Below are positions 52,491 through 62,334 of a stretch of 64,000 nt of DNA, one piece after another. This DNA is from Halalkalibacter nanhaiisediminis (GTDB taxonomy: Bacteria; Bacillota; Bacilli; Bacillales; Bacillaceae_D). Where the stretch lies: assembly GCF_007830185.1 (NCBI RefSeq), contig NZ_VLKZ01000002.1, positions 124,001-188,000 on the forward strand. Reading direction: 5' to 3'. Under the pieces are notes generated by a model. It was given only the letters and a program-made list of their open reading frames with translations. It searched no databases and had not been told where the DNA came from. Numbering within the stretch: position 1 is the first letter of the stretch; each line of letters begins with the position of its first letter. Both the position numbers and the translations under genes were made by a program.

Positions 52491-52528
52491 AATTGTGCCA
52501 GCGTGGTATATGCTACGCTGGCACAATT
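52491..52528 (-). other. Strong intercistronic hairpin between DUF1641 and OFA genes
   Basis: AATTGTGCCAGCGT pairs with ACGCTGGCACAATT perfectly, 10-nt loop, without a T-run on either side. A processing or stability element is more likely than a clean terminator. Confidence 0.65.
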
Positions 52529-52553
52529 AAGAATTTTACTCTATAGACCTTAT

Positions 52554-53252
52554 TTATTTATTTTTCTTGAACATCATTGAAAGTGGTATGGATAACAGCG
52601 TCACTCCAGCTACAACAAGCATCCAACTGTTTCCACCTTTACTTGTTGAAGGTGGTTTTTTTTGAGAAGATGAGGTTACTTCTTTCGTACTATCATCAGC
52701 CGTAATGTCTGATCCTTCCATACTTTCATGTAGTTGCTCTGTTTGGTTTTCAGGCCTTTGTGTTGTTCGTTCTAGATCATCTTGCTTTTCACCAAGGCCT
52801 TTTAAAAATGTAGTAGCAACAGCTATTGATCTTTTGAATTCTGGATCATTTAAGGACTTAAGCAAAGTCATGTAACCTGCTTTTTCTTCAGATTCGCTAA
52901 GCTCAGCAACTCTTGCTATACCTGTATTCAATTTGAGAATCATTGGCTCAAGTTGTTGCACATTCAGCGTTCCTAGTGTGCCAAACATTAGCAGGAGGTT
53001 CTTGATTGAATTAGCTGTTTCAGGCTTATCAGCTGTTTTAACAAGGATGTCTAATACTTTATCACCTTGTCCAAACATTCCGTTAAGTAAAGTCAAGACG
53101 CCTTTATCTTGCATGTGTTTTAAAATCTCAAACGTTTCTTCGATGACTTCCTTATTTTCCAACAAGGTGTTTTCAATACTTTCTAAATCTCTTTTTCGTT
53201 TTTCTTCCTCACTGAGCTCAATTCGATGGATTACTTTCGTCGCTTTAGCCAT
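52554..53252 (-). CDS. DUF1641 formate-dehydrogenase partner with C-terminal membrane anchor
   Basis: 232 residues. The DUF1641 part (about 25-150) includes LLENKEVIEETFEILKHMQD KG and DILVKTADKPETANSIKNLL; B. subtilis YjgD and YrhD, encoded next to the FdhA homologues YjgC and YrhE, are the known relatives. Here a polar linker (150-207) leads to a single C-terminal helix (NSWMLVVAGVTLLSIPLSMMF) and KKNK, suggesting it ties formate dehydrogenase to the membrane. One base separates it from fdhA. Confidence 0.87.
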   Translation of the reverse strand: MAKATKVIHRIELSEEEKRKRDLESIENTLLENKEVIEETFEILKHMQDKGVLTLLNGMFGQGDKVLDILVKTADKPETANSIKNLLLMFGTLGTLNVQQLEPMILKLNTGIARVAELSESEEKAGYMTLLKSLNDPEFKRSIAVATTFLKGLGEKQDDLERTTQRPENQTEQLHESMEGSDITADDSTKEVTSSSQKKPPSTSKGGNSWMLVVAGVTLLSIPLSMMFKKNK

Positions 53253-53253
53253 T

Positions 53254-56202
53254 TTACTTCGACTCCTTTTTCACTAGATCTCCAGGGAAAATGTAGTCTT
53301 TACGAGCCCATTTTTTCTCAACCTGTACACCCAATTGAGGCTGAGGATTTCCAAAGCGATGGTTAATGTCAGGTAACGGACTATCGCCTTTTGCTCTTAG
53401 AATTTCCATCTTAGCACTTACTTCTTTATATGCAGGTGTGTCTGTGTCTTTATCTGCGTGACTGCTCGTTAAATAGTTGATTGCTCCTTCACCAGTATCA
53501 TTCATTGGTAGGTAGACTTCTTTCCCCCTGACTCGATCTGTGATTAAACATTCCACTTTTACATTTCCAAATGGTGAAGTTAGACGAACGAGCGTACCAT
53601 CTTCAAGACCTCGCTCACTAGCAAGCTCTGGTGATACCTCAAGGAACACATTTGGTATTTTAGATGTAATACCTTTTGATTTATACGTCATATTCCCTTC
53701 ATGGAAGTGTTCAAGCAAACGTCCATTGTTAACGTGAATGTCATACTCTTCATCAAATTCTAATGGCTTTGTCCATTTAACTGGAAATAAACGAGCTTTC
53801 CCATCAGGAAAAGGAAATTTATCAATAAAGAGTAATGGTGAATCTGTACCATCTTTGGCCACAGGCCATTGCAAGCTCTTATAACCCTCTAGTCGTTCAT
53901 ACGAAACACCAGAGTAAAGCGGAGCTAGTGAAGCTGCTTCTGCCATGATTTCACTAGGATGAGAATAGCTCCATCCAGCATTAAGACGATTGGCAACTTC
54001 CATAATAATTTCCCAATCAGGCTTTGAATCTCCAAGTGGCTCAAGAGCTTGGTACAAGCGTTGAACTCGTCGCTCTGTATTTGTAAATGTTCCTTCTTTT
54101 TCAAGACTTGGAGCAGCTGGAAGGACCACATCAGCAAATTCAGCTGTTTTCGATAAGAAAATATCCTGCACCACAAAGAAATCTAGCTTCTCAAATGCTT
54201 CATGCACATAGTTAATATTTGAATCAACTAAGCCCATATCTTCCCCTTTTAAATACATCACTTTCAGGTTTCCTTCGTGAACAGCCGAAATCATCTCATG
54301 ATTGTTAAGACCAGGCTCTTTCGGTATTGTAACTCCCCAGTTTTTCTCATATTTCGAACGGACCTCATCATCTGTTACTTTCTCGTATCCTGGGAAGCGA
54401 TCTGGCATACTACCAAAATCACTAGCACCTTGTACATTGTTATGCCCACGTAACGGATAGCTTCCAGCTCCAGGTTTGCCGTAGTTACCTGTAATGAGGA
54501 GTAGATTGGAAATAGCGGTACTTGTATCACTACCACCAAGATGCTGAGTGACACCCATTGCCCATAAAACCGATACAGTATTTGAGTTAGAAATATCTTC
54601 TGCAATTTTAATGAGCACATCTTTTTTAATACCAGTTGCCTCTTCTGCATATTCCAATGTAAATGGCTCGAGGCTTTTAATATAATCATCTAATCCATTT
54701 ACACGATTATTTAAGAAGCTCTCATCTGCCCAGCCTTGATCGACGATATACTTTGTAACAGCTGAAAGCCAAACAATATCACTTCCTGGTGAAGGTTGAA
54801 TAAAAATATCTGAACGATCAGCCATCTCATTCTTTCTAAGGTCTGCGACAATTAGTTTTTGACCTTTTAGCTTATGAGAACGTTTTACTCTAGTTGCTAA
54901 AACAGGATGCGATTCTGATGTGTTTGAGCCAATGATGATGACAAGCTCTGCCATTTCAATATCTGTGATCGATCCAGAATCCCCTCCATATCCGACTGTT
55001 CTAAAAAGCCCCAGCGTAGCTGGAGTTTGACAGTATCTTGAACAATTATCAACATTATTTGTTCCAATCACGCCTCTAGCAAGCTTCTGCATTAAATAGG
55101 ATTCTTCGTTCGTACATTTTGAAGAACTAATAAATGCTAATGCATCTGGACCATACTCTTTTTTCGTTTCGGTAAATTTCCGAGTAATTAGTTCAAGTGC
55201 TTCTTCCCATTCCGCTTCACGGAAAGAATCTCCTTCACGGATTAACGGCTTTGTTAAGCGTTCCTCGCTATTAACATAATCCCAACCGAACTTCCCTTTT
55301 ACACAGGTTGAAATTCCATTAGCTGGTGCTTCAACTTGAGGCTCTACTTTAAGGATTTTTCGGTCTTTTGTCCACACATCAAAACTACAACCTACACCAC
55401 AATACGTACAGACAGTTTTCGTCTTTTTAATTCGATCTTCTCGCATTGCTGCTTCCATATCAGAAATCGCGAGGATTGATCCATATCCAGTTTCAACATT
55501 TTTTGTGAGTTCAATCATTGGGCGGAGAGTTTCTTTATTTATGCCCGTGAGATAACCAGCTTCTCCTTCCATACCTTTTTCCATCATGGCATTACAAGGA
55601 CAAACCGTTGAACAGTGTCCACATGAGACACAGGAGGACTCATTTATCGGAGTATCTTTATCCCAAATGACTCGAGGTTTTTCACGTTCCCAATCAATCG
55701 TTAACGTTTCCGTTACTTGGACATCCTGACATGCTTCAACACAACGTCCACAAAGAATACACTGATCTGGATCATAACGATAAAATGGATTAGAGTTATC
55801 AATTTCATAAGGTTTATGCTCAAAGGGAATACTTTGGTGGTTGATTTTCATTTCTTTTACGGTGTTATGTACTTCACAGCCACCGTTATTGAAGTCACAA
55901 ACGGTACAGTAAAGCTCGTGGTTATTTAATATTCGGTCCATTCCAATGATTTGTGCTTCTTTTACATGAGGCGAATCACTATCAATGACATCACCATCTT
56001 TAATTTGCGTAGAACAGGAACGAACCAACTCCCCATTCACGCTCACTATACAGGTATCGCATGTTTCAATTGCACCAAGACTAGGATGATAACAAACATT
56101 GGGAACTTCTTGATTGCTTTCTGTCAGAACTTGAAGAACGCTCTTGTCTTCTGCTAAAGTTACGTCTGCACCATTTACTTTAATTTTCATATTATCGGAC
56201 AA
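53254..56202 (-). CDS. Formate dehydrogenase catalytic subunit (FdhA/YrhE-like), Mo-bisPGD
   Basis: About 982 residues, as in B. subtilis YrhE (980). N-terminal 2Fe-2S ferredoxin part ([21 protein letters not shown]), His/Cys Fe-S region ([13 protein letters not shown]), two 4Fe-4S clusters ([25 protein letters not shown]), then the molybdopterin domain with its own cluster ([24 protein letters not shown]). The metal ligand position reads NCSRYCQTP, so a Cys, not selenocysteine, is used. Oxidises formate to CO2. Start TTG 56202 lies 8 nt after GAGAGGAG; ATG 56190 is the alternative. Confidence 0.93.
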   Translation of the reverse strand: MSDNMKIKVNGADVTLAEDKSVLQVLTESNQEVPNVCYHPSLGAIETCDTCIVSVNGELVRSCSTQIKDGDVIDSDSPHVKEAQIIGMDRILNNHELYCTVCDFNNGGCEVHNTVKEMKINHQSIPFEHKPYEIDNSNPFYRYDPDQCILCGRCVEACQDVQVTETLTIDWEREKPRVIWDKDTPINESSCVSCGHCSTVCPCNAMMEKGMEGEAGYLTGINKETLRPMIELTKNVETGYGSILAISDMEAAMREDRIKKTKTVCTYCGVGCSFDVWTKDRKILKVEPQVEAPANGISTCVKGKFGWDYVNSEERLTKPLIREGDSFREAEWEEALELITRKFTETKKEYGPDALAFISSSKCTNEESYLMQKLARGVIGTNNVDNCSRYCQTPATLGLFRTVGYGGDSGSITDIEMAELVIIIGSNTSESHPVLATRVKRSHKLKGQKLIVADLRKNEMADRSDIFIQPSPGSDIVWLSAVTKYIVDQGWADESFLNNRVNGLDDYIKSLEPFTLEYAEEATGIKKDVLIKIAEDISNSNTVSVLWAMGVTQHLGGSDTSTAISNLLLITGNYGKPGAGSYPLRGHNNVQGASDFGSMPDRFPGYEKVTDDEVRSKYEKNWGVTIPKEPGLNNHEMISAVHEGNLKVMYLKGEDMGLVDSNINYVHEAFEKLDFFVVQDIFLSKTAEFADVVLPAAPSLEKEGTFTNTERRVQRLYQALEPLGDSKPDWEIIMEVANRLNAGWSYSHPSEIMAEAASLAPLYSGVSYERLEGYKSLQWPVAKDGTDSPLLFIDKFPFPDGKARLFPVKWTKPLEFDEEYDIHVNNGRLLEHFHEGNMTYKSKGITSKIPNVFLEVSPELASERGLEDGTLVRLTSPFGNVKVECLITDRVRGKEVYLPMNDTGEGAINYLTSSHADKDTDTPAYKEVSAKMEILRAKGDSPLPDINHRFGNPQPQLGVQVEKKWARKDYIFPGDLVKKESK

Positions 56203-56233
56203 GATTGACTCTCCTCTCTTATATTGAAATGTC

Positions 56234-56262
56234 AAAAAACTGTTAAAAGATTCAGTTTTTTG
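56234..56262 (-). other. Hairpin in the fdhA leader
   Basis: AAAAAACTG pairs with CAGTTTTTT 30 bases upstream of the fdhA start, followed on the minus strand by TTGACA. It may attenuate transcription or terminate upstream readthrough. Confidence 0.4.
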
Positions 56263-56354
56263 TTTTATACCCTTAACATTCGGATTTTAAACAATCTACT
56301 ATTCGAGCTCTTTTATTAACAACTAGATAATATATAATTTAAAAAATCACTAAC

Positions 56355-56400
56355 AAAATTAAACCAGCTATTCAAAATAAATTGAACAGCTTGTTTAAAC
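56355..56400 (-). terminator. Terminator of the ger operon
   Basis: On the minus strand AAACAAGCTGTTCAA pairs imperfectly with TTGAATAGCTGGTTT, then AATTTTGTT. Confidence 0.65.
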
Positions 56401-56423
56401 TCAATCTGATTGTCTACGGATTA

Positions 56424-56606
56424 TCAACTTTTACTATAAATTCTTAAGACAATAGGAAGAAGAAAGGTTAAACAAGCAATTAGAGTGACGCCAACTGCTC
56501 CTCTGTAATTTTTCTGATGCCAAAGCCTTGGAGCAAGACTCCCAATATAAATGCTAGCCCACATCGAAATCACTAAAAGTAATGCCATTTTCGCAAATTC
56601 TATCAT
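56424..56606 (-). CDS. Small two-helix membrane protein of the ger operon (YfkS-like)
   Basis: 60 residues: MALLLVISMWASIYIGSLAP and GAVGVTLIACLTFLLPIVL are two membrane helices. It starts 9 nt after the gerAC-type gene, so it is in the operon. B. subtilis yfkQRST contains a comparable small gene (yfkS, 66 aa) beside its ger genes. Possible accessory (D-type) subunit of the germinant receptor. Confidence 0.7.
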   Translation of the reverse strand: MIEFAKMALLLVISMWASIYIGSLAPRLWHQKNYRGAVGVTLIACLTFLLPIVLRIYSKS

Positions 56607-56615
56607 AAAATTATT

Positions 56616-57899
56616 TTATCTCCCTTCGATGGCTGGACCTACTTGGTCACCATGACGACGTATTTTAAAATTAATATTTAATTCATATTCGATATCTTTA
56701 ACATGCTCTTCCCAGTGATAATCTTGCCATTCTTTTAATGTCGAAAAGTATGATTTAAAATCATTGTTAATTTCAAAGCAATCGATTTCCCATTCATAAA
56801 GAGTCTTATTAAGTAAATTAGATGACTGTTCTTTAAGTTGATTTTGAATTGCTTCTTCTAATTTTTTTCTGTTTTTTGGTGTGGTGTAATCTACTAGAGA
56901 CTGAACACTAATCAAATCACCTTCCATTGCTATATCGAAAGTGACTAAAATTCGATCGTTTTTTCGTTCCACTTTCATTTTGGTTTGATCTTGAGCATTC
57001 ATACTAATTGATAAATTTAATTTATTATCAGATGGATCAGAAAAATCCCAAGTTGTTCTCGTAAACTCACCACGAAGCATGTTAAGAACACGTGTTTCTG
57101 CACCGTTTAAGTAACCTGTTAGAAGATCACCTTTATAAACAGCACTACCAAAAAATTCAACAGGAACTTCACCAACTCTATGAATGTGTCCTGCCTCTTG
57201 GTTCCCTACAAACAGTTGGTCTGCTTCTGAATAGTAGTTCTCAGAAGGCAAACTTGCAGTCCCAGTTTTAATATCGGGTCTTGGCGCTGTTTGCATGGTA
57301 ATAGCTCCTGTGCCTGGGCTTTCAATCTCCATGGTAAAGTTATGAAATCGAGAATTTTTTGGTAACATCGCCCCCATATTATTTGGATCTGTTTCCAATT
57401 CAAACCATAAACTGATATCAGTTTCTGTTGTAGGTTTAATATTATTTATATATGTTTGTGCCTTACCTCTTGTTGTCATAACATGAAATGAACGTCGAAA
57501 TTCACGATTACGAACAACTTCTCCCATAATTGGTATTATTCCATTACGAGCAAGATCTTCCCCAATGATAAAAGCTTTTGCGTGGGAGACGTTTAGCCTA
57601 CGCGCTATAAAGCTTTGACTTACAAGTAAAGCAGAAGTAATATTTGATCCTTCGACAGTATGTACAGCAAGGGATTTACTTCCTGAGCTACTTCCTCCCC
57701 CACTAGTCCCACCCCCTACAGGTTTTGGTACAGCCAAAGCAAAAGTGAATAAATAATCATTTCTTGGTCCAGGATCAACACCAATAGCGATCACAAATGC
57801 CATATTTTCAGGGTCTAGTCTATCCCAGCAGCCACTTAAAATAGGAAGCAATAAAACAATGACTAATGCTAATCTGAAAAAAGGTGGTATATGTTTCAC
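56616..57899 (-). CDS. Ger(x)C family spore germination lipoprotein
   Basis: 427 residues. Lipoprotein signal VKHIPPFFRLALVIVLLLPI LSGC (Cys24) followed by WDRLDPENMAFVIAIGVDPG, the GerAC hallmark. A glycine/serine-rich loop lies near residue 75. The later domains fit the three-domain GerBC structure and the end has NINFKIRRHGDQVGPAIEGR. C subunit of the germinant receptor in the spore inner membrane. GTG 57899 follows AAGGAGG; the start overlaps the stop of the gerAB-type gene (GTGA). Confidence 0.92.
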   Translation of the reverse strand: MKHIPPFFRLALVIVLLLPILSGCWDRLDPENMAFVIAIGVDPGPRNDYLFTFALAVPKPVGGGTSGGGSSSGSKSLAVHTVEGSNITSALLVSQSFIARRLNVSHAKAFIIGEDLARNGIIPIMGEVVRNREFRRSFHVMTTRGKAQTYINNIKPTTETDISLWFELETDPNNMGAMLPKNSRFHNFTMEIESPGTGAITMQTAPRPDIKTGTASLPSENYYSEADQLFVGNQEAGHIHRVGEVPVEFFGSAVYKGDLLTGYLNGAETRVLNMLRGEFTRTTWDFSDPSDNKLNLSISMNAQDQTKMKVERKNDRILVTFDIAMEGDLISVQSLVDYTTPKNRKKLEEAIQNQLKEQSSNLLNKTLYEWEIDCFEINNDFKSYFSTLKEWQDYHWEEHVKDIEYELNINFKIRRHGDQVGPAIEGR

Positions 57900-58990
57900 G
57901 TTGTCCTCCTTTTCTTTCTTAATATACCGACTCCCCAAGTTAATAATGGTAAACAAATCGAAAAGATTGAACCGTATACTCGAAGAAAATCTTGGTCCCA
58001 ATTAACTGCAGACATTTCACTTGTTGGTAATATCGCAAAACTATAAATGCAAATCATTAATGGGAAAATGAGAGGCTGATGTGTAGGCAACTTCAGCATT
58101 TGTGAAAGAGTAACAGTACTGCAATAAACAGCTATAGAAAGTTTGATTACCGTACATATTAACCAAACAATTAGAAATATACTTTCGACCCTTTGAATCC
58201 ATCGTCCAAAAATAATAATTCGACTGATTTCTAATAAAGGAAAGTTGACTCTTATAGCGGTCGGATAAGGAAAGATAAAAAGGTATGCTATAATGGTACA
58301 TAATAAGATGAGAAAAGAAATCGTTATACACCACCATGCAGCTTTAGCCCATTCTTCTTGTTTTCGCATTCTCGGTATAAGGAAACCAAATACAAGAAAC
58401 TCTGAAAATAGAGAGCTTTTTACGACTCCACTTGAAATTACTTGTGACTTACCAGTTCCCCAAAAAGGTACTAATGCATTTGGTTCTGAATGGGTTAATA
58501 CACCTCCAAATAATAATATGGCTAAACTTGAAACAACTAACCCAATCGTAATCCAAGAAATGCGCCCTAGCACCTCTATTCCAGAGTGAGCGACTACAGA
58601 AGCAGGTATAAGAAGAGACAATAAAATGAAGCTTAGCGGGGTTCTCGGTATAATATCAGTTGCTAGCACTTCCGAAAATTCACGTAAAATCATAAACGCT
58701 ACCATAAAGAAAAAGCTAAAATAAGAAAGATTGATTAGGCTCCCAAGGTATGGACCCATTATCTCTTCGGTTGCTGTAATAAGAGATGAACCAGGTTTGG
58801 CATTGGTCATTACTCCTTTTATTCCCCACCAACACAACGGGCAAAAAAGTGCTGCGATAAGAATAATCATCCAAGCTGCCGTCCCCCCGATTTCCACCAT
58901 CGCTCTAGGTAATGGGAGGAATATTTTTGTTATAATAAAAATAATGCCGACAGAAGCCACCTCATGAATGCCAATATGATGCTTTTTCAC
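57896..58990 (-). CDS. GerAB family spore germination permease
   Basis: 364 residues, ten membrane helices of the APC amino acid permease type. KKHHIGIHEVASVGIIFIIT at the start, LINLSYFSFFFMVAFMILRE and IVWLICTVIKLSIAVYCSTV are typical. The B subunit binds the germinant (usually an amino acid) and permits ion release. GTG 58990 lies 7 nt after AGGAGG. 29-nt gap after gerAA. Confidence 0.93.
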   Translation of the reverse strand: MKKHHIGIHEVASVGIIFIITKIFLPLPRAMVEIGGTAAWMIILIAALFCPLCWWGIKGVMTNAKPGSSLITATEEIMGPYLGSLINLSYFSFFFMVAFMILREFSEVLATDIIPRTPLSFILLSLLIPASVVAHSGIEVLGRISWITIGLVVSSLAILLFGGVLTHSEPNALVPFWGTGKSQVISSGVVKSSLFSEFLVFGFLIPRMRKQEEWAKAAWWCITISFLILLCTIIAYLFIFPYPTAIRVNFPLLEISRIIIFGRWIQRVESIFLIVWLICTVIKLSIAVYCSTVTLSQMLKLPTHQPLIFPLMICIYSFAILPTSEMSAVNWDQDFLRVYGSIFSICLPLLTWGVGILRKKRRTT

Positions 58991-59019
58991 TTCTACTCCT
59001 CCTGAAAATTCCAAATGTT

Positions 59020-60645
59020 TTACCGTTTATCTTGTATTTTTTTTCTTAGCTTAGGGCGAATCGAGAGCGGGCGATATTTTTGTTTTTTTATTGCTTTTCT
59101 AATCACCTTGTCCTCACTTTTTCGATCTAGTGCTTTTTGAGAAAGTACAGGCACACCAAATGTACGGCTTGAAACCCTAAAAGAGATGAGAGTGATCCAT
59201 ACTAGAACAATTCCTACTAAACCTAAAATAGAGGCAGCAATTAAATAAACAAAACGAAGAATACGTGTCGCAAACTGCATGTTATAGTTAGGAATCGAAT
59301 AGGACGCTAAAGCTGTAATGGCTGTAATAATAACAACTATCGGACTGACAAGGTTGGCTTGAACTGCAGCTTGACCGAGAATTAACGCTCCAACAATTCC
59401 TATGGTTGGACCAATTACACTCGGGATGCGAACACCTGCTTCTCGGATCAATTCAAACATGCACTCGAGCATAACCGTCTCTGCAGCCACTGGAAGCGGA
59501 ACCGTCTCACGAGTTGCTGCAATAGCAAGAATAAGAGTAGTTGGAATCATTTCTTGATGATAGTTTGCGATAGCTACATATACGGCAGGTAAATATAATG
59601 ATAAAAAGTATCCAACTATTCGAACAATCCGTAGAAAAGAACTATATGGCCAGCGAAGATATGAGTCCTCTGCGGTTTGCAGGAATACGAAAAATTGTGC
59701 AGGAACGATTAAGGCAAATGGTGAATTATTAACAATAATACTTACATAACCGTCTGCAAGCTGCGCCGAAACCCGGTCTGGGCGTTCTGTGCTTAATATG
59801 CTCGGATAGATCGCATTGGGATGATCTTCGATAAGCTGTTCAATCATTCCACTATCCCCAATGTAATCATAATCTATAGTAGCGATTCTCTTACGTACTT
59901 CTCCAACAAGATCACTATTCGCAATCGATTTTAAATAAACGATAGCAATATCAGTTCGTGAGAGATTTCCAACAGAACCTAATTCAATCATGAGATCTGG
60001 TGTTCTAAGTCTACGCCTGATCATTGACAAATTGGTTTGAATATCTTCTGTAAAAGCTTCCTGTGAACCCCGAATGACAACCTCTGTTTTCGGGTTTTCT
60101 ATGGATCTTTTTTCCCAACCTTTTACTTCAACAATGATCGAGACATTTAATCCCTCTGCTAACACTGCTGCAGAACCCATTAAAATATCATTAACAATCT
60201 GGCCTAGCTTTTCTTTTTTAGATGTCTGACCCTTCGTTAAAATCTGCTCTTTTAGCAAATCTGCACTAATTTGATCTATTTGCTCATCCATTGTCATTAA
60301 TGGTGTTAAAACTGTTTGATTTAGATGTTCCCAGTTTACTTGTCCGTCTACATATAAAATGGCACCTTTTATCGCTAACTGACCAATCGTAATTTCTCGG
60401 ATAATGACTCCTGTATTTTTTGGAATAGAAAAATGATTTTTAAACCAGTTGATATTTGTCTTTAAGTCAGATGATAAAAAACCATAATCTTTAATTAGGT
60501 TGTCTACTTTGGGCATACTTGTTAATGTTTCATTTTCACTTCTCTCTTCCTTAGAATTTTCTCCCCAACTTCCTAAAGAGAAAAAATCTTCGTCCTTGGA
60601 TAGATCTGGTATAAGGTATTTTTTGAATTTTTTCCATTTACTCAT
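59020..60645 (-). CDS. GerA family spore germination receptor subunit A
   Basis: 541 residues. N-terminal soluble part (to about 290) with NWFKNHFSIPKNTGVIIREI, then the conserved GDSGMIEQLIEDHPNAIYPS and TERPDRV, and five membrane helices including PAVYVAIANYHQEMIPTTLI, ETVPLPVAAETVMLECMFEL IREAG and VIGPTIGIVGALILGQAAVQ. A-type subunits form the oligomeric ion channel. AGGAGATTG precedes ATG 60645. TGAATT and CATTGATA (minus, 60673-60703) might be a forespore (sigma-G) promoter, weak match. Confidence 0.94.
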   Translation of the reverse strand: MSKWKKFKKYLIPDLSKDEDFFSLGSWGENSKEERSENETLTSMPKVDNLIKDYGFLSSDLKTNINWFKNHFSIPKNTGVIIREITIGQLAIKGAILYVDGQVNWEHLNQTVLTPLMTMDEQIDQISADLLKEQILTKGQTSKKEKLGQIVNDILMGSAAVLAEGLNVSIIVEVKGWEKRSIENPKTEVVIRGSQEAFTEDIQTNLSMIRRRLRTPDLMIELGSVGNLSRTDIAIVYLKSIANSDLVGEVRKRIATIDYDYIGDSGMIEQLIEDHPNAIYPSILSTERPDRVSAQLADGYVSIIVNNSPFALIVPAQFFVFLQTAEDSYLRWPYSSFLRIVRIVGYFLSLYLPAVYVAIANYHQEMIPTTLILAIAATRETVPLPVAAETVMLECMFELIREAGVRIPSVIGPTIGIVGALILGQAAVQANLVSPIVVIITAITALASYSIPNYNMQFATRILRFVYLIAASILGLVGIVLVWITLISFRVSSRTFGVPVLSQKALDRKSEDKVIRKAIKKQKYRPLSIRPKLRKKIQDKR

Positions 60646-60773
60646 ATATTCAATCTCCTGTTATGAAAGCCATTATCAATGAATGCTTAAGATTTACAAT
60701 TCATTTCAAAGGTAGTATTTACCTTTACTAATTTGTTATGCTGATTAGTAAGCAAACAACAATTCTTTATAAC

Positions 60774-60814
60774 AAAAAAGACCCGCTTCTATTATAAATA
60801 GAAACGAGTCTTAA
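60774..60814 (-). terminator. Terminator of gltB-gltD
   Basis: Minus strand: AAGACTCGTTTCTATT pairs with AATAGAAGCGGGTCTT (two G-T/mismatch), then TTTTG. Confidence 0.75.
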
Positions 60815-60836
60815 TAAATTTATTGTCATGTTGTCT

Positions 60837-62318
60837 TTATGGTAAAACTGAAGCTCCCATCAAGTAGCGATCCACTTCACGAGCTACTTCTCGACCTTCA
60901 TTGATCGCCCAAACAATTAAACTTTGGCCACGTCTAGCGTCTCCTGCGGCGAATACACCTTCCACATTTGTTCTGTACTCACCATATTTTGCATCAATTT
61001 TTTGATTTGTACTGTTAACACCGAATTGAGATAATAGTGGCATCTCTGTACCTTCAAATCCAATTGCAATAAAGACGAATTGTGCTGGCCATACTTTTTC
61101 TGATCCTGGTATTTCTTTAAAGTAAAACTTGCCATTTTCATCTTTTAATTTTTCCATTTGAATCGTATGCAATTCTTTCAAGTTGCCATTTTCATCAGCG
61201 ACCATTTTCTTAGTTTGAATCGAGTATTGACGCGGATCTTCTCCGTGCTTTGCTTCCGCTTCCTCATAAGCATACTCAAGCGTAAATACTTGAGGGTATG
61301 CTGGCCACATATTATCTGCAGCACGCTCTGTAGGTAATTGAGGATGTTTACCAAATTGAACGACACTATTAGCATTTTGACGAAGTGCAGTAGCGACACA
61401 GTCTGCACCTGTATCACCGCCACCAATAACGATAACATCTTTACCTTTCGTATCAATAAACTTACCATCTTTAAAATTAGAGTCTAATAAGCTTTTAGTA
61501 GAGGTTGTTAAATAGTCCATTGCAAAGTGAATGCCTTTTGCTTCTCTTCCTTCAATGACTAGATCACGTTGCTTCTGTGCACCTGTACATAAAATAACAG
61601 AATCATACTGACTTTTCAGCTCTTCTGCTGTAATGTCTTTTCCGATCTCTGTATTTGTAATAAAATCAATACCTTCTTGAGTTAATAAGTTAATACGGCG
61701 TTCTACGATTTCTTTTTCTAATTTCATGTTAGGAATACCGTATGTTAAAAGTCCACCAGCACGGTCTGCACGTTCATAAACCGTTACATTGTGTCCAGCT
61801 TGATTAAGTTGATCAGCAGCTGCCAAACCTGCAGGGCCTGAACCAACAATCGCAATTTTCTTTCCAGTACGCTTCACTGGAATACGTGGTTCAATCCAGC
61901 CATTTTCAAAACCTTTATCAATAATCGTTCGCTCAATACTTTTAATTGCTACGGCAGGGTCAGAAATTGCAACCGTACAGGAGCCTTCACAAGGGGCTGG
62001 ACAAACACGCCCCGTGAATTCTGGAAAATTATTAGTTTTTAGCAACCGCTCAAGAGCTTCTTTCCATCTTCCGCGGTAAACTAAATCATTCCATTCTGGA
62101 ATTAAGTTATGGATCGGACAGCCAGTTGTTACTCCATTTATTTCTGTACCCATATGACAGAAAGGAGTAGCACAGTCCATACATCTTGCTCCTTGTCTAC
62201 TTAACGCTTCATCCGATAAAGGAGCTGAATATTCTTTCCAATCACTTAAACGTTCGAGAGGATTCCGTTCTTTTGACTTTTCACGAGAATACTCCATAAA
62301 TCCTGTTGCTTTCCCCAT
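60837..62318 (-). CDS. gltD: Glutamate synthase small subunit GltD
   Basis: 493 residues, the same as B. subtilis GltB-type small subunits. N-terminal Fe-S domain ([23 protein letters not shown]), FAD motif [18 protein letters not shown] and NADPH-binding motif [18 protein letters not shown]. Supplies electrons from NADPH to the large subunit, which makes glutamate from glutamine and 2-oxoglutarate. AAAGGAGAGAGG before ATG 62318; 16 nt after gltB. Confidence 0.96.
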   Translation of the reverse strand: MGKATGFMEYSREKSKERNPLERLSDWKEYSAPLSDEALSRQGARCMDCATPFCHMGTEINGVTTGCPIHNLIPEWNDLVYRGRWKEALERLLKTNNFPEFTGRVCPAPCEGSCTVAISDPAVAIKSIERTIIDKGFENGWIEPRIPVKRTGKKIAIVGSGPAGLAAADQLNQAGHNVTVYERADRAGGLLTYGIPNMKLEKEIVERRINLLTQEGIDFITNTEIGKDITAEELKSQYDSVILCTGAQKQRDLVIEGREAKGIHFAMDYLTTSTKSLLDSNFKDGKFIDTKGKDVIVIGGGDTGADCVATALRQNANSVVQFGKHPQLPTERAADNMWPAYPQVFTLEYAYEEAEAKHGEDPRQYSIQTKKMVADENGNLKELHTIQMEKLKDENGKFYFKEIPGSEKVWPAQFVFIAIGFEGTEMPLLSQFGVNSTNQKIDAKYGEYRTNVEGVFAAGDARRGQSLIVWAINEGREVAREVDRYLMGASVLP

Positions 62319-62334
62319 ATTCCTCTCTCCTTTC

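Noticed and set aside
52491-52528. Rho-independent terminator
   Set aside because: The stem is strong but no T-run follows on either strand.
58293-58589. Plus-strand frame opposite the gerAB-type gene
   Set aside because: Antisense shadow of a conserved gene without start signals or family similarity.
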